The notes beneath the pieces are model-generated. The model worked only from the letters and a program-made list of their open reading frames with translations. It was not told the DNA's origin and did not search any database. From NCBI GenBank assembly GCA_951640165.1, contig OX621237.1:5146001-5210000 (forward strand): a stretch of 64,000 nucleotides of DNA, in the 5' to 3' direction. Both the position numbers and the translations under genes were made by a program. Shown here in pieces: positions 10,986-21,030 of this stretch. The stretch's first letter is position 1. Every line of letters starts with the position of its first letter. The DNA is from Pseudoips prasinana (taxonomy: Eukaryota; Arthropoda; Insecta; Lepidoptera; Nolidae).

Positions 10986-11819
10986 AACCACATCGTGCGC
11001 GGCCGGTTGTTGGAAATTTTCTAGTATTTGTTGTTGTTTTGGATTTACAACACACAAAAGATAATAAATCTTTGATTTTTATTTTAATACCTATCTAAAT
11101 CTTCATAAATTTGTTCAGAGTTGTAAAACGCGTAAGAATAAAGTTTTTGACAGGGATCCCGCGAGTGTACACAATTTTTTTCTAAACATACGATACAACC
11201 CTTTTGTCACACACATCATCCTTGAGAGCCACTGACTTCAAAGACAAGGATAAATCGCCGTCAAAGCAGCACGCTAGAAAAGGACAGATGATCCGTTTAT
11301 CGGTAGGATGCGATTAGGCCCCGAGCAGACAGGAGCTTAAATTAGATCACGTAACGCTATGTAAACGTGGTTTAGTAACGATGAAATATTACTTTATTTT
11401 GTGTTGTTTGGGAATTTCTGGAGGTCATGTGGACGTATGAATGTTTACGTCAGGTTATTATGACCTAGGGGAAAAGAAATTCGGGCCAAACGATTTCAAC
11501 TTTCACTTTTTCTCAGTCTATTCGATATTTTTATATCTCTATTTCATCATCAGCATTTTTTTTTTGTTAAGGCAGGGGGAAATCCTACTTATGCCACCCG
11601 CAAAAAGTGTCTACGGTTGGGTATGTCGGACTCGCACCGGGAGAGATTGTTTCGGTGCCCCCCTTTTGCGCCATGTCCCAGTTGGTCAAGACACGTACCC
11701 TGGGAGAGCTCCTCCGTATTGCCCTGCCCTATTGCTGACACCTGCAAGTCCGGCATAGCAACTGTGCCACAAACAGCTTGCTGTCATCCCGGAGCTGCTT
11801 TCACGTGGCGGCAGTAGAG
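10986..11819. other. Unassigned DNA, partly GC-rich
   Basis: 11,600-11,819 is GC-richer and probably an extension of the R2-type repeat that follows on the minus strand. The frames inside are short and lack domains. Confidence 0.4.
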
Positions 11820-12035
11820 AACACTTCTCAAACTGCCACCACAACCCCGAGAGGTTCATCATCAGCCTAATATCGTCCCGATATACTCCTCCCCCAAAGG
11901 TTTCCACAACGTTGCCTTTTGGGGGGATTAGTTGTAGTCACCGCGTTTGTCATGCAAGTTGGCGATTGCAGTTAGGTGGTAGCTAATACACATGTGACGC
12001 TGCTGCACGACTACCTGATGTATCTCTTAGTCTAT
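11820..12035 (-). repeat. Dispersed repeat R2, copy 2
   Basis: The minus strand gives the ACCAGGTAGT, TAGCTACCACCTAACTGC, GGCGACTGCAATCGCCAACT-like order and GTGGAAACCTTTGGGGGAGG seen at 2050-2285 and 32,405-32,640, with better conserved GC content. Confidence 0.55.
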
Positions 12036-12624
12036 TCTTTAGTCTATAGTATTATTAATTGCTTTGTTTTCCTTAGAATATAGTGAAAAGTAAGAAGAAT
12101 ACGGCATTACAAAATTTAATGTACCATGGTGCGTAAGAAATTATGAACTACATCGAGACCTAAAGAAACTCAGTTTCTGAGATATTTCAAAAATACGGTC
12201 TAAAACATCTTCCACACGGTTGCAAACCAACGTCACAACAGAGGTCACCCTCGTGGTTGACATCTATCTTGACTGCTCACACACTCACCAACTTTCGCCT
12301 TTATAATATTAGGTAGTGTGATTATTAGACATTTAATTTCGGTGAACTAGCCACGTAATTTTAGTAAAAGAAGGAATATATAATGGAAAATATCTCTGAT
12401 AAATGTTCAGCGTAATTCTCAACATTTGAAATGGAAACTGTGGAGTGGCTATCACGCCTATCACATATACCTTCCTAAAAACATTAAGTATATTATGTAT
12501 GTTTCGGTGACGGTTACCTGTATTAAATTTGATAAATCTATTGTTATATTCTCATGTAAGTGGCACTGTCTTTTATGAGAAAAAAATATTTAAAACTAAA
12601 AAAAATCATTTCACAAAGAGTAAT
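12036..12624. other. Unassigned DNA
   Basis: About 12,290-12,320 carries TTCGCCTTTATAATATTAGG, which recurs near 13,930 and is typical of DNA-transposon ends in these genomes. Nothing else is recognised. Confidence 0.35.
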
Positions 12625-12790
12625 AATAATGGTCTTCCCTACCGACAGTCTCTTTGGAGATTAGCCAATTGCGCAGGACATATTATAGTGCACAAGTGTG
12701 TGCGCAAACACAGGGGCACTTTCTATTCCATCACTCTCATGATCCGATGGGACGACTATCGACACGACCGGAAAGACAGTACAGGACAGG
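12625..12790 (-). mobile_element. SINE-D tail fragment
   Basis: The minus strand matches the 3' half of 13,178-13,550 (ATCATGAGAGTGATGGAATA, AAAGTGCCCCTGTGTTTGCG, GTGCACTATAATATGTCC). The tRNA-like head is missing. Confidence 0.65.
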
Positions 12791-13177
12791 TACGTAAATA
12801 GGCACTCTTTCTTTTTTCTTTTTCCATAAGGAATGTTTAAGTCCCAATAACGAAAACAGTATTCTTAAAATAACGAGTAGGCAAATAGAATTGTCCCCTG
12901 TTTGCGCCAGTTCCTACCCCATACTTTGAACACGCGACCTGCATTTTTAATATCCGCAAAAAGATAACGCCATGGGAAACAGGGAAAGGGAAATATGGGT
13001 TTTAAGATCAGTATTCTGCATAAGCAGTTCTGAAGTCGATCAAGAAGAGAATGCTGATGACTAGGTTTGATTTTTATATGACGAAATATAGGTAACGATT
13101 ATAATACTATTCTGTTCAATTTGGACACGGGAGCCTGTTTTAGTGGAGATTAGGCATTTGGGTATACAGTATAGAAT

Positions 13178-13550
13178 AGACAGCCTCGTTGGTCTACCGG
13201 TAGCGTAGTCAACCGCAGAAAATTACGTCCTGGGTACAAATCCCAGGTCGGGCCAAAAAGTGAATTTGGGATTTTGCTGTAAAAAAATTCTCAGTATCAG
13301 CCCGAAGTCTGGGAGTTGGCGGTATTACACCCCCGTGCCTCGGAGAGCACGTAAAACCGTCATTCCTGAACCTAACCTCTATCCGAACATGTCTCTAGTT
13401 GTCCCATCAGATCATGAGAGTGATGGAATAGAAAGTGCCCCTGTGTTTGCATACATAGTTGTGCACTATGATATGTCCTGCGTAATTGGCTAATCTCCAT
13501 TGACAATGGCCGCCATGGCCGAAATTCGGCCGGGAGGACATCATCATACA
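13178..13550 (+). mobile_element. SINE-D copy, nearly full length
   Basis: A tRNA-like head GACAGCCTCGTTGGTCTACC with B-box-like GGTACAAATCCCAGG is followed by the conserved body TCAGTATCAGCCCGAAGTCT, GTGCCTCGGAGAGCACGTAA and the ATGAGAGTGATGGAATAGAA tail. Other copies are at 12,625 (-), 32,625 (+), 36,895 (+), 42,745 (-), 43,654 (+) and 46,310 (-). Confidence 0.75.
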
Positions 13551-13599
13551 ATAGTTTCCATTACCAAAGCGACCAAAATTTTTTTTCGCATTTAGTTTT

Positions 13600-13745
13600 T
13601 TACATTTAGTCTAGAAGGCTTTCATTGCTTCGCCGGACTATGGGAGCTAGTGGGGTAGCAAGCCCGTATGTCAGAGGCTTACTCGGCGACTTGAACAACT
13701 CTGACACTAGAATAACTACTTCCCTTACGATAAAGAAAGTAATTA
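13600..13745 (+). repeat. Dispersed repeat R4, copy 1
   Basis: Contains GGCGACTTGAACAACTCTGA and CACTAG, shared with 37,290-37,505 (GGAGACTTGAACAGCTCTGA). It ends near a TTACGATAAAGAAAG tail. Probably a retroelement 3' end. Confidence 0.5.
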
Positions 13746-13799
13746 TAAAAAATTGTGACTAATACAAATATAGAACCATTTCTGACTCACATGGATAGC

Positions 13800-13965
13800 C
13801 AGTGTAATTTTGCTGGGCCCCACGGTTTTACCCGCGATAAACTTTATAAATTATAGCCTATGTGTTAATCCACATTGTCACGTGAAGAAGTAACAAACCT
13901 ACACACTCACACACACACATACACACAAACATTCGCCTTTGTAATATTAGTGTGATAAGTTTTTT
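13800..13965 (-). mobile_element. Helitron-like 3' fragment
   Basis: The minus strand ends in the CGCGGGTAAAACCGTGGGGC form of the Helitron hairpin and contains TATAGCCTATGTG-like body sequence found in the other copies. The 5' end is not recognised. Confidence 0.5.
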
Positions 13966-14479
13966 GTTTTGGATTATTATTGACAGGGCGATATTTCTTT
14001 TTAATAGAATAGCAAAGGCGCGTTTGACTTGCTATTTTATTTAAAAGAAATCTCGCCATGTCACCTGACGTGGTTGCTGCCATTCCTGAACTCTCGCAAC
14101 AACAGAGCGAACTTGTTGCCCAAGTGCCAATCTTAAACGTCTCTATAAAGTCGTTTCATTAAAATAAAATATCACTTCATAGATATAAAAGTAGGTAGGT
14201 CGTAACTAACCTATCTTTCATTATCAAAACGCTTTAGGCGATTTGTGCTATCAGCTTAAATAATATCGTAATAATCTATTACCTATATGTATATTAATCA
14301 AATTTCTAAGAAAATAATAAGAAAGTTGAGTGCTGCTTTTCCTCCCACATAATATTTTCTTGGGTTATTTGTTCACGAAATAAATTTCTAGTTTTGATAG
14401 AAAACATCTGGAACATTGAATTGAGATTACGTAACAGAATTCGTGGGATCAAATCGAATAATGTAATTCTTGTATGTCT

Positions 14480-14800
14480 AGAATATAAAACTGTGACTGT
14501 GTCAAAGTCAAAGTCAAAAATCATTTATCCCGTAAAAATTTTACATTTATGTTGAATCGTCATTTTTTTACACTACCGTCCAGTGCATGACGTGGCAGCT
14601 ACTGAGAAACACTGCTACTTACGATTAATTACAATCATGTGTGTTGACTCAGAACAACTCTATCCCAAGCACTTTTGTCACTTAAATAATCAGAAATTTT
14701 GTAATATGTAATATGCTACACAATTTGGCGTTAATAATTCTTTTAAACTTATTCGTACACAATTCTCTAATATCATTGTTAAATTTGTTATAGAATCAGT
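14480..14800 (-). repeat. LINE 3' UTR, second copy of the 1629-1993 family
   Basis: The minus strand repeats the blocks of 1629-1993, in the same order, up to the TTTGACTTTGACTTTGACAC tail near 14,500. It abuts the palindrome and SINE at 14,804. Confidence 0.65.
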
Positions 14801-14803
14801 TGT

Positions 14804-15104
14804 TATTATAGACGGGCCTGTTGGCGTGGTATCTACCTACCACGCCAACAGGCCCGTCTATAATACACTGCCTTTTACGCCGCAGGTCGTGGGTTCGATT
14901 CCCACCCGGGACAAATATTTGTGTGCATGAACATGTTTGTTTGTCCTAAGTCTGGGCGTAAATTATCTATATAAGTATGTATTTACAAAAGAAAAATAGT
15001 ATATGTAATATATTAGTTAAGTATCTGGTTTCCATAGTACAAGCTCTGTTTGGTTTGGGTTCAGACGGCCGTGTGTGAATAATGTCCCAGGATATTATTA
15101 TTAC
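14804..15104 (+). mobile_element. SINE-A copy with inverted duplication of its head
   Basis: Its first 62 bp are a perfect 28-bp inverted repeat (arms 14,804-14,831 and 14,838-14,865, 6-base loop) built from the SINE head GACGGGCCTGTTGGCGTGG. Then come ACGCCGCAGGTCGTGGGTTC, the B box GGTTCGATTCC and the usual body and tail. Part of the normal head after the A box is missing. Confidence 0.75.
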
Positions 15105-15397
15105 AGAAGATTAAACAATGCTGTGATATGATAGAGTTTTCGTCAACCATATCTTAGTTACCAGTACCTTAGTTACAATAGTTTAACGCTTTCCCGGTTA
15201 GTAGTGATATAGTTAATACCATATTTTAAACCCTATTGACTGGTGATAAAATTCAAAACCGTTAAATTATAAATAATAATAACTCCTACTGCTATATGAA
15301 TTGGGTTAAATTATAATTATGGTACATATTTTCTTACCTAGCTGCATCTATATGTATGCTTTCATATTAAATGTTTCTCGGGTGATGGGAGAAAAAA

Positions 15398-15718
15398 TAT
15401 ATACATATAATAAAATCGTAGGAAAGTCAAAACTGTACATTGAATATTTTTTAAAAAGGAAACTTGGGGTGTGATCTACAGTTGATATCAAAGCCAAAAA
15501 TATAGTTTTTAGAATTTTTGTCTGTGTGTCTGTTTGTCTGTATGTATGTCCGGGCTAAACTCAAAAAGTACTGCATGGATTTACTTCAAATTTTGCATGA
15601 ATATTACTAAGAGGTCGGGTCAACATATAGGCTACATATTATCACGCTATCATTTATGGGGGAGGAGCTATAATAATTTATAAAATTTAACGCGGGTAAA
15701 ACCGCGGGGCACAGCTAG
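15398..15718 (+). mobile_element. Non-autonomous Helitron, copy 2
   Basis: The body and 3' end (hairpin, CACAGCTAG, then T) match 2294-2629. The 5' end has TATATACATATAATAAAATC, so the usual TC is altered to TA. Confidence 0.75.
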
Positions 15719-15764
15719 TAATATTATAAAAACCACGAAACTTTATCGGTTTTTTTGGGGCAAA

Positions 15765-15850
15765 AAAAAACCCAGTAGCAACCCGGAGTTTGAAGTTGGC
15801 GTTGTCAAGAGATCGTGCCTCGGGGAGCACTACAAGTGGTCGATTCACTC
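15765..15850 (+). mobile_element. SINE-D remnant
   Basis: Only the CCCGGAGTTTGAAGTTGGCG and GTGCCTCGGGGAGCAC core of SINE-D is left. Confidence 0.45.
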
Positions 15851-15920
15851 CTTCACTTTTTCTGTATTTTTATCAGTAATACAATTACCAAACCCTAGCA
15901 TTTACTTTGGAAAATAAATA

Positions 15921-16121
15921 AATATCTGGGAGCAATTAACACACTGCCATCTTATCCCAAAATAGGCAAAGCCTGTATTATCTATGTAACTGATAAACAT
16001 ACTTATATATTTCTAAACAACTACGTATTTTAGATAAATTACACACAGACACAGAACGAATAATCGTGCCATTACACATAGATTTGTTCTGAGTTGGAAT
16101 CGAATCTACCACCTCTGCCAG
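15921..16121 (-). mobile_element. SINE-B copy
   Basis: The minus strand shows the TTGGAATCGAATC-type B box complement, the AATCGTGCCATTACACATAG region and the tail (TTTGGGATAAGATGGCAGTG, TTGCTCCCAGATATTTATT). Truncated at the head where the LINE fragment begins. Confidence 0.6.
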
Positions 16122-16136
16122 TTTAGCCGCAAATGT

Positions 16137-16525
16137 GACTTTGAGAGACAGAATTCGAAATACTGATGTAAGATAGCGTTGTGGTGTGAAAGAGGATGTA
16201 GTCACAAAGATTGAAAAAGGCATGCTGATATGGTTTGGCCATTTAGAAAGGATGAATGAAAGAAGATTGACAAAAGAAGTATACCTGGCCTGTGTAAATG
16301 GGACAACCGGAAGGGGAAGACCACGTCGAACATTCTTTGACCAAATTGGAGATGTTCTCAAGAAAGGTCAGGTCAGAAGTACCCTAAACCGGCGAGCATG
16401 TATGAATTAATGACAGTAATCGAGGCAAAAGAAGTATGCAAAGATCGTGACAAATGGAAATCCGTTGTCTCTGCCTACCCCTCTGGGAAACAGGCGTGAG
16501 TCTATGTATGTATGTATGTATTACA
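16137..16525 (+). pseudogene. LINE ORF2 C-terminal fragment (RTE-like)
   Basis: About 85 codons of a reverse-transcriptase C-terminal region: LRDRIRNTDVR, a stop, then [51 protein letters not shown], with a frame change near 16,410. The KDRDKWKSVVSAYPSGKQA end and a TATGTATGTATGTATG tail follow. Similar in plan to the RTE copy at 34,228-34,845 (SLRDRIRN...). A 5'-truncated, inactive insertion; copies of its end lie at 7203-7381 and 48,731-48,885. Confidence 0.75.
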
Positions 16526-17307
16526 ATATTGTTTTATTTTCTTAACATCCGTGGATACTGAGGACAGGTTCATGTTTTATTCTTCAATCTTGTTTATCGT
16601 AAGCAATGTTTTGTGATGAGATAATAATAAATCAAATCAAAATCTGGTTTAGAAATAAAGGTCACTAACCACTCGCCCAAAACATGTAAATTAGAAAAAA
16701 AAGTCTGTGCGTGATTAATGCTTAGGGTGTGGTCAAAAAGCCAAACTACCTAATCAAGTCAAGTTAGTATAACCCTCTAAGATGACACTTAACCTTATTC
16801 ATTCCCCTGACACCCTGACATGTTACTGATAAAGAAGACATGACTCCTCGGGCAACATCTGTCTTGCTGCCATAACTTTGGCGTGAGGATGTGAAATGCT
16901 TGTTTATCTTACAGCATTACAGTAAAATGTATTTGGTTTAATATTTAATTGTATAAGTGCTGTTTAAACGTTAACTTTTTTTATAGTAACCATTTTGAAC
17001 AAAATTTCAAATCCGTTGCAATTCGAAAATATCGGCACACAAAAATCGCGTAGTTTACATTAAAAAAAAATTAAGTGTAAAACTAAACTGATTCAATAGA
17101 ACCAGTTCTCAGAAAACCAAACATTTTTTTTGGCAACTCGTACAAAATACATCAGTTAAAATTAAAATTGCAATGTACAGTTTTCAGACCTTTATAAAGG
17201 GCTTTGTTTTGGCATACGATGTTTTGGATATTCTATTAAAATGTTAAATAAAATATAACCCTTATAAAAAACAAAAACTGTTTGATTTAACTTAACTGGA
17301 CCGATGA
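16526..17307. other. Unassigned AT-rich DNA
   Basis: No supported gene or repeat. Confidence 0.4.
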
Positions 17308-17415
17308 TCTTGTGATCTGGTAGCCGCTGCATGCGGATAGTATAAGACCGGCACTTGTGCAGATCTTTGGAGGAGGCCTTCATAAAGTGATGAACGTATT
17401 TCAGCTGATATGATG
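17308..17415 (+). pseudogene. RTE-type LINE 3' remnant
   Basis: GGTAGCCGCTGCATGCGGAT, AGACCGGCACTTGTGCAGAT, GGAGGAGGCCTT and the CAGCTGATATGATGG end match the RTE 3' copies at 6588 and 34,228 with many changes. Confidence 0.6.
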
Positions 17416-18912
17416 GGGACAAACTATATCTAGGTGATTTCCGATATAAACAGTATTTTATATAGGAAATGCCATCCGTCCAAATGCAAGCTTACTTACT
17501 TTTCGTATGGGCAGTGGCTAAGGCCTTTGAAATGGTTTAACGATTGTTGCCTAATGGCTACAACCGGGACCAACCGGGACCGCTCAGAAATTAAATCACA
17601 GTGGCAGTCACCCATCTATAGACTGCCTGCGAGCGTAGTTGCTTAGCCTCGCAAATCGCTTACGGACCGGTGACAATATCTGACTTTGAGCACCTCCAAG
17701 TGCTAGCTCATCCATCGAGGGTTGAGTGCTCTCCATAAAATTTGAAAACAAAGTACAACTACCACATCGTAACAAACCAAAATTTGAGAAAAAATATGTA
17801 GTGCAATTATAAAGTATATTTAAATTAAACGAATACATATAAAATCTAATAGAACTGAACACTCAATTTTCCTATTTCATACGTACATTTCAATCTCCGT
17901 GCCATCAATTCTTATACGTGAACCGATAGAGGCCAACGCTATATTATTTGCTATCATTTTTCGTCACAGACGTACAAAGAATATAGACAAGAAACACAAG
18001 AAATATATCGCTCAGATACAATATCGTATTCATATTCGTATGTCATACTGGCTATTTCTCGCCGTGTCTTCTGTGATTTATCGTTGTCTTTATAAATGTT
18101 GTTTGTTTTGTGAGACGTGTTTTAAAATGAAAGTGCTTCGGTTGGGGAGATGGAAAATGTTGATGCTAGGTTACTCGTGATTTGACTTGTTTGAAAAAGG
18201 TTATAAGTACATTTTATTTTTGTTATGTATTCTGCTCTTTACAATTTGTATGTATGGTTTAAAATTGACGATTTACACTTCCCATATTATGAATCTTAGT
18301 CTCTGAAAGAATTTAGTGGGTCGAGCCCCACACCACGTGCGACTAGAGCAATGCCACCAAGTAAAAAAAAAAACAAAGGTGCTTAATCCCACCAATTACT
18401 AACGGACTGATGATGGGGACTGGCACTTCAGTTTAAAAAATAATTGCGGAACAAAAATGTTCATTTCTTCATTAAAGTTTGAGAATTATCGTATATGGAA
18501 TTTAAACCTGGAAGTAAGAATGGCTTAAAATTCAAAAGCAACAAGCGAAGTATTCTCAAAAATGTACATACACATGCCTAGCACAAAAAGTAAATTTTAG
18601 TAACATCACCATGAGTTTAAAAAAAGTAGTATCCTATTTTATCTCCCACAAGAGTAGTACTTAACAAATCATATGTCATGCTTAGTGATGAATTTTAGAA
18701 AAAAATATTTATCTATTCACTTTTGACAGTAATATTCCAAAAATGATAAAAAACTTAATACGATTTTGATTTATCTGCGGTTAAACACGCTACCGCTAGT
18801 AGACAAACGAGGCAGTCAAAAAGGACATTATTATAACGTAGGATCAGTTCTGATTCTCGGAATTTTAACACCATTAATAAAACGATGGTCATTAAATATA
18901 TATTTATATTCT
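17416..18912. other. Unassigned DNA left of the errantivirus
   Basis: Mostly featureless. 18,775-18,825 resembles a minus-strand SINE-D head (GGTTAAACACGCTACCGCTA ... GAGGCAGTC). The last bases before the LTR (TATATTTATATTCT) show no similarity to the DNA on the other side of the provirus. Confidence 0.45.
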
Positions 18913-19311
18913 AATTAGGTAGACTACAGCCGTAAGACTTAAAAAAAACGAAATTATATTTAAACTAATTTAATTAAAATATTACTATTACTAATTACAA
19001 TTAAAGTGTGTGCTCTTGTTCGATGCTAGAACAGAAGTGATATAATAACATTAATATTAATAAAATGCTGAGTCGGTGTCGTCACGGTGGCGCCGGGTTG
19101 GGGGTGCTGACAATGCTGCGCGTGTAACCTCTGGCTCGACCGATATGAAGGCTGCTGACGGTGCGGCATGTGTAAACGTGGTGCAACGTCGCGGCGCGTG
19201 TTACCTCGATCGCTATGAAGACTGCTGACAGTGCGGCACGTGTAAGCGTGGTGCAATTCAATTATATATATGGTATATATATGGGTATATATAGGATAGG
19301 TATATGTAACT
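18913..19311 (-). repeat. 3' LTR of the errantivirus
   Basis: About 399 bp. On the minus strand it starts AGTTACATATACC and ends in CTAATT. It differs from the 5' LTR by a few substitutions and by the composition of the TA-rich stretch near its start. It includes a 70-bp imperfect direct repeat (GTGCGGCAYGTGTAARCGTG at 19,161 and 19,231 on the plus strand) in the U3 part. Confidence 0.9.
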
Positions 19312-19321
19312 CCTCCCCCTT
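19312..19321 (-). other. Polypurine tract
   Basis: On the minus strand AAGGGGGAGG lies immediately before the 3' LTR start. This is the expected primer site for plus-strand DNA synthesis. Confidence 0.85.
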
Positions 19322-19325
19322 CAGA

Positions 19326-21030
19326 TCAGTGACTATTTTCAAATCCTGTGAGAGAAAATAGTTGGCTGGGATGGTTTACTGTAGATGTGATCTCTAACTT
19401 CATCTGGTTCTTCTCTTTTTCAGTGCACGGTGTGGTTATAATATTTGAAGGTTTACATATCTTGTAGCGGCGGATAAGAATGGTTGCTATGAATGTAATT
19501 GCTCCGATCAGTACAGCGTAGAAGGGTATAGTTGTATGATAGTAATAAGATTGATCTACAGGTTCTAATTGTAATGGGTTTTGATATGATGTTCTCTCTT
19601 GGATATTGCGTAGAGTTTTCAAATCAATTGATTTCAGGTGCAGCTCTGGGGTCTTCTGTGGTGGGTTGTCCAATGGTTGATCATTTCTTAAAATTTTAAG
19701 AGGTTGGCCTATAATGACGTCATCGGTATTTAATATTGTGTATTCAGGAGCTTTTAGGGAACATTGTAGCGGAAGTGTCACAAGGAAGCTGCCATTCAGG
19801 ATGTTGTAGATTTCTATTCCGCAGTTAATTTGTACCTTCGTAGCTTGAGGAAAGGATAGTATGTAGCTTCGGTCGTCTAATTGTTCTACTGTTTCTTTGA
19901 TTAGGTGGACTGTTGAATAGTTGCACGTTGCGTCGATGGTTTGTTTCAGGATGATTCCCTGTATGCAGTCAGGTTTGCTCTGTGTCTTCTGGTGGATATG
20001 ATCATCGCAGAGATACTGGTGGTTGTATTTCAGGCATTCAGCCTCTATGTAGACAAAATCTTTTCTATTAGTTGCTAGGAATGGGAGTGATGGAATAATT
20101 ACTTGATGGAGTTTATTAGGGGCCAAGGATAGTCTATACAAATCGTAAATACTCTCCGAAACTATAGGGAACTTAAAAATTATTACAATTTGTTTATTAG
20201 CGAAGTATGACCCTGATTTTATTATATTATAATAATCTCTTAACTCTAAGTCTACCACTTGTTCTGTACCGTAAATTAACTTTAACTTAACTAACATTAA
20301 TTTAAGGACTTTAAAACTAATAATCGAATGATGGGTCGTAGTAGTCCGACTAAAAGCTAAAATATTCTCTATATTAATTATTTCATCTAGTAAATCATTT
20401 GCATTTTCTGCAATTATTGTTAAAATCTGGGTAAATTTTCCGAATTTAAGAAAACTACTTTCCTTATGGTCCTCTCTACTGGACCACATTTGTAAGGTAT
20501 TATTAATTTCTTTCTGGTTGTATATAAGTGTTACTATATTCTTTCATCCAATCACTATTCAAGCTAGCGCGGTTATTCAGTTCTGTACTAATTTTATTCT
20601 GGTTGTTTTCTAAAACTTTAAGAGCCTTAGTATACTTAATAGCATCCTGATAGTCTAAATTTCCAGTTATACTCTTAATTACTGATCCTAAACCGTCTAT
20701 GAGGCCTCGTTTTGTTCGAGTCGGTTCTAAAGTATGCAAATGGTCTAATATGTGATTCGTTTTATTAATTAGATAGTTAATTTGTAATTCAAATACTGGG
20801 TAAGTGGAATTAAAAACCCTATGTTCAAAGTTAGTTAGCTGTCCTTTCAACTCAGATACTTCACGTTCAATTCTATCTAGGTCTATGTATTCCAGGAATG
20901 TGTGGTGGTGTGTCGTCATTCTTGTGGGTCCAAGTTTAAATGGCAAAAGTCCTGGTCCATCGTCTAAGTTATCAAGTCGTATCTCCTGTGTTCGCGCCAG
21001 CTGTAGTATCGTCACCAGCAGTGTTGTCCT
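19326..21030 (-). pseudogene. env: env (envelope glycoprotein), broken by one frame change
   Basis: Two frames. The first (~21,015-20,503) has a short hydrophobic start (TTLLVTILQLA, possible end of a signal peptide), an RTKR furin-like site about 103 residues in, and directly after it a glycine-rich fusion-peptide-like segment (GLIDGLGSVIKSITG). The second (to 19,326, 387 codons) carries the ectodomain and, near the end, a membrane segment (FYAVLIGAITFIATILI) and an ~50-residue tail. A 1-base frame change around 20,521-20,545 separates them. No ATG opens the first frame: it begins at a stop about 60 bases upstream, in the pol C-terminal region. Known errantiviruses make env from a spliced RNA, and TTGTTACAG (21,037-21,029) is a plausible acceptor. 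The protein would mediate membrane fusion in an intact element. Confidence 0.85.

Noticed and set aside
16186..16410. Small independent gene
   Set aside because: Its protein is the C-terminal part of a LINE ORF2, with an upstream stop and other damaged copies.
19026..19256. 76-codon minus-strand frame, and its counterpart at 26,627-26,809
   Set aside because: Both lie in the LTRs; their repetitive peptide only reflects the 70-bp U3 repeats.
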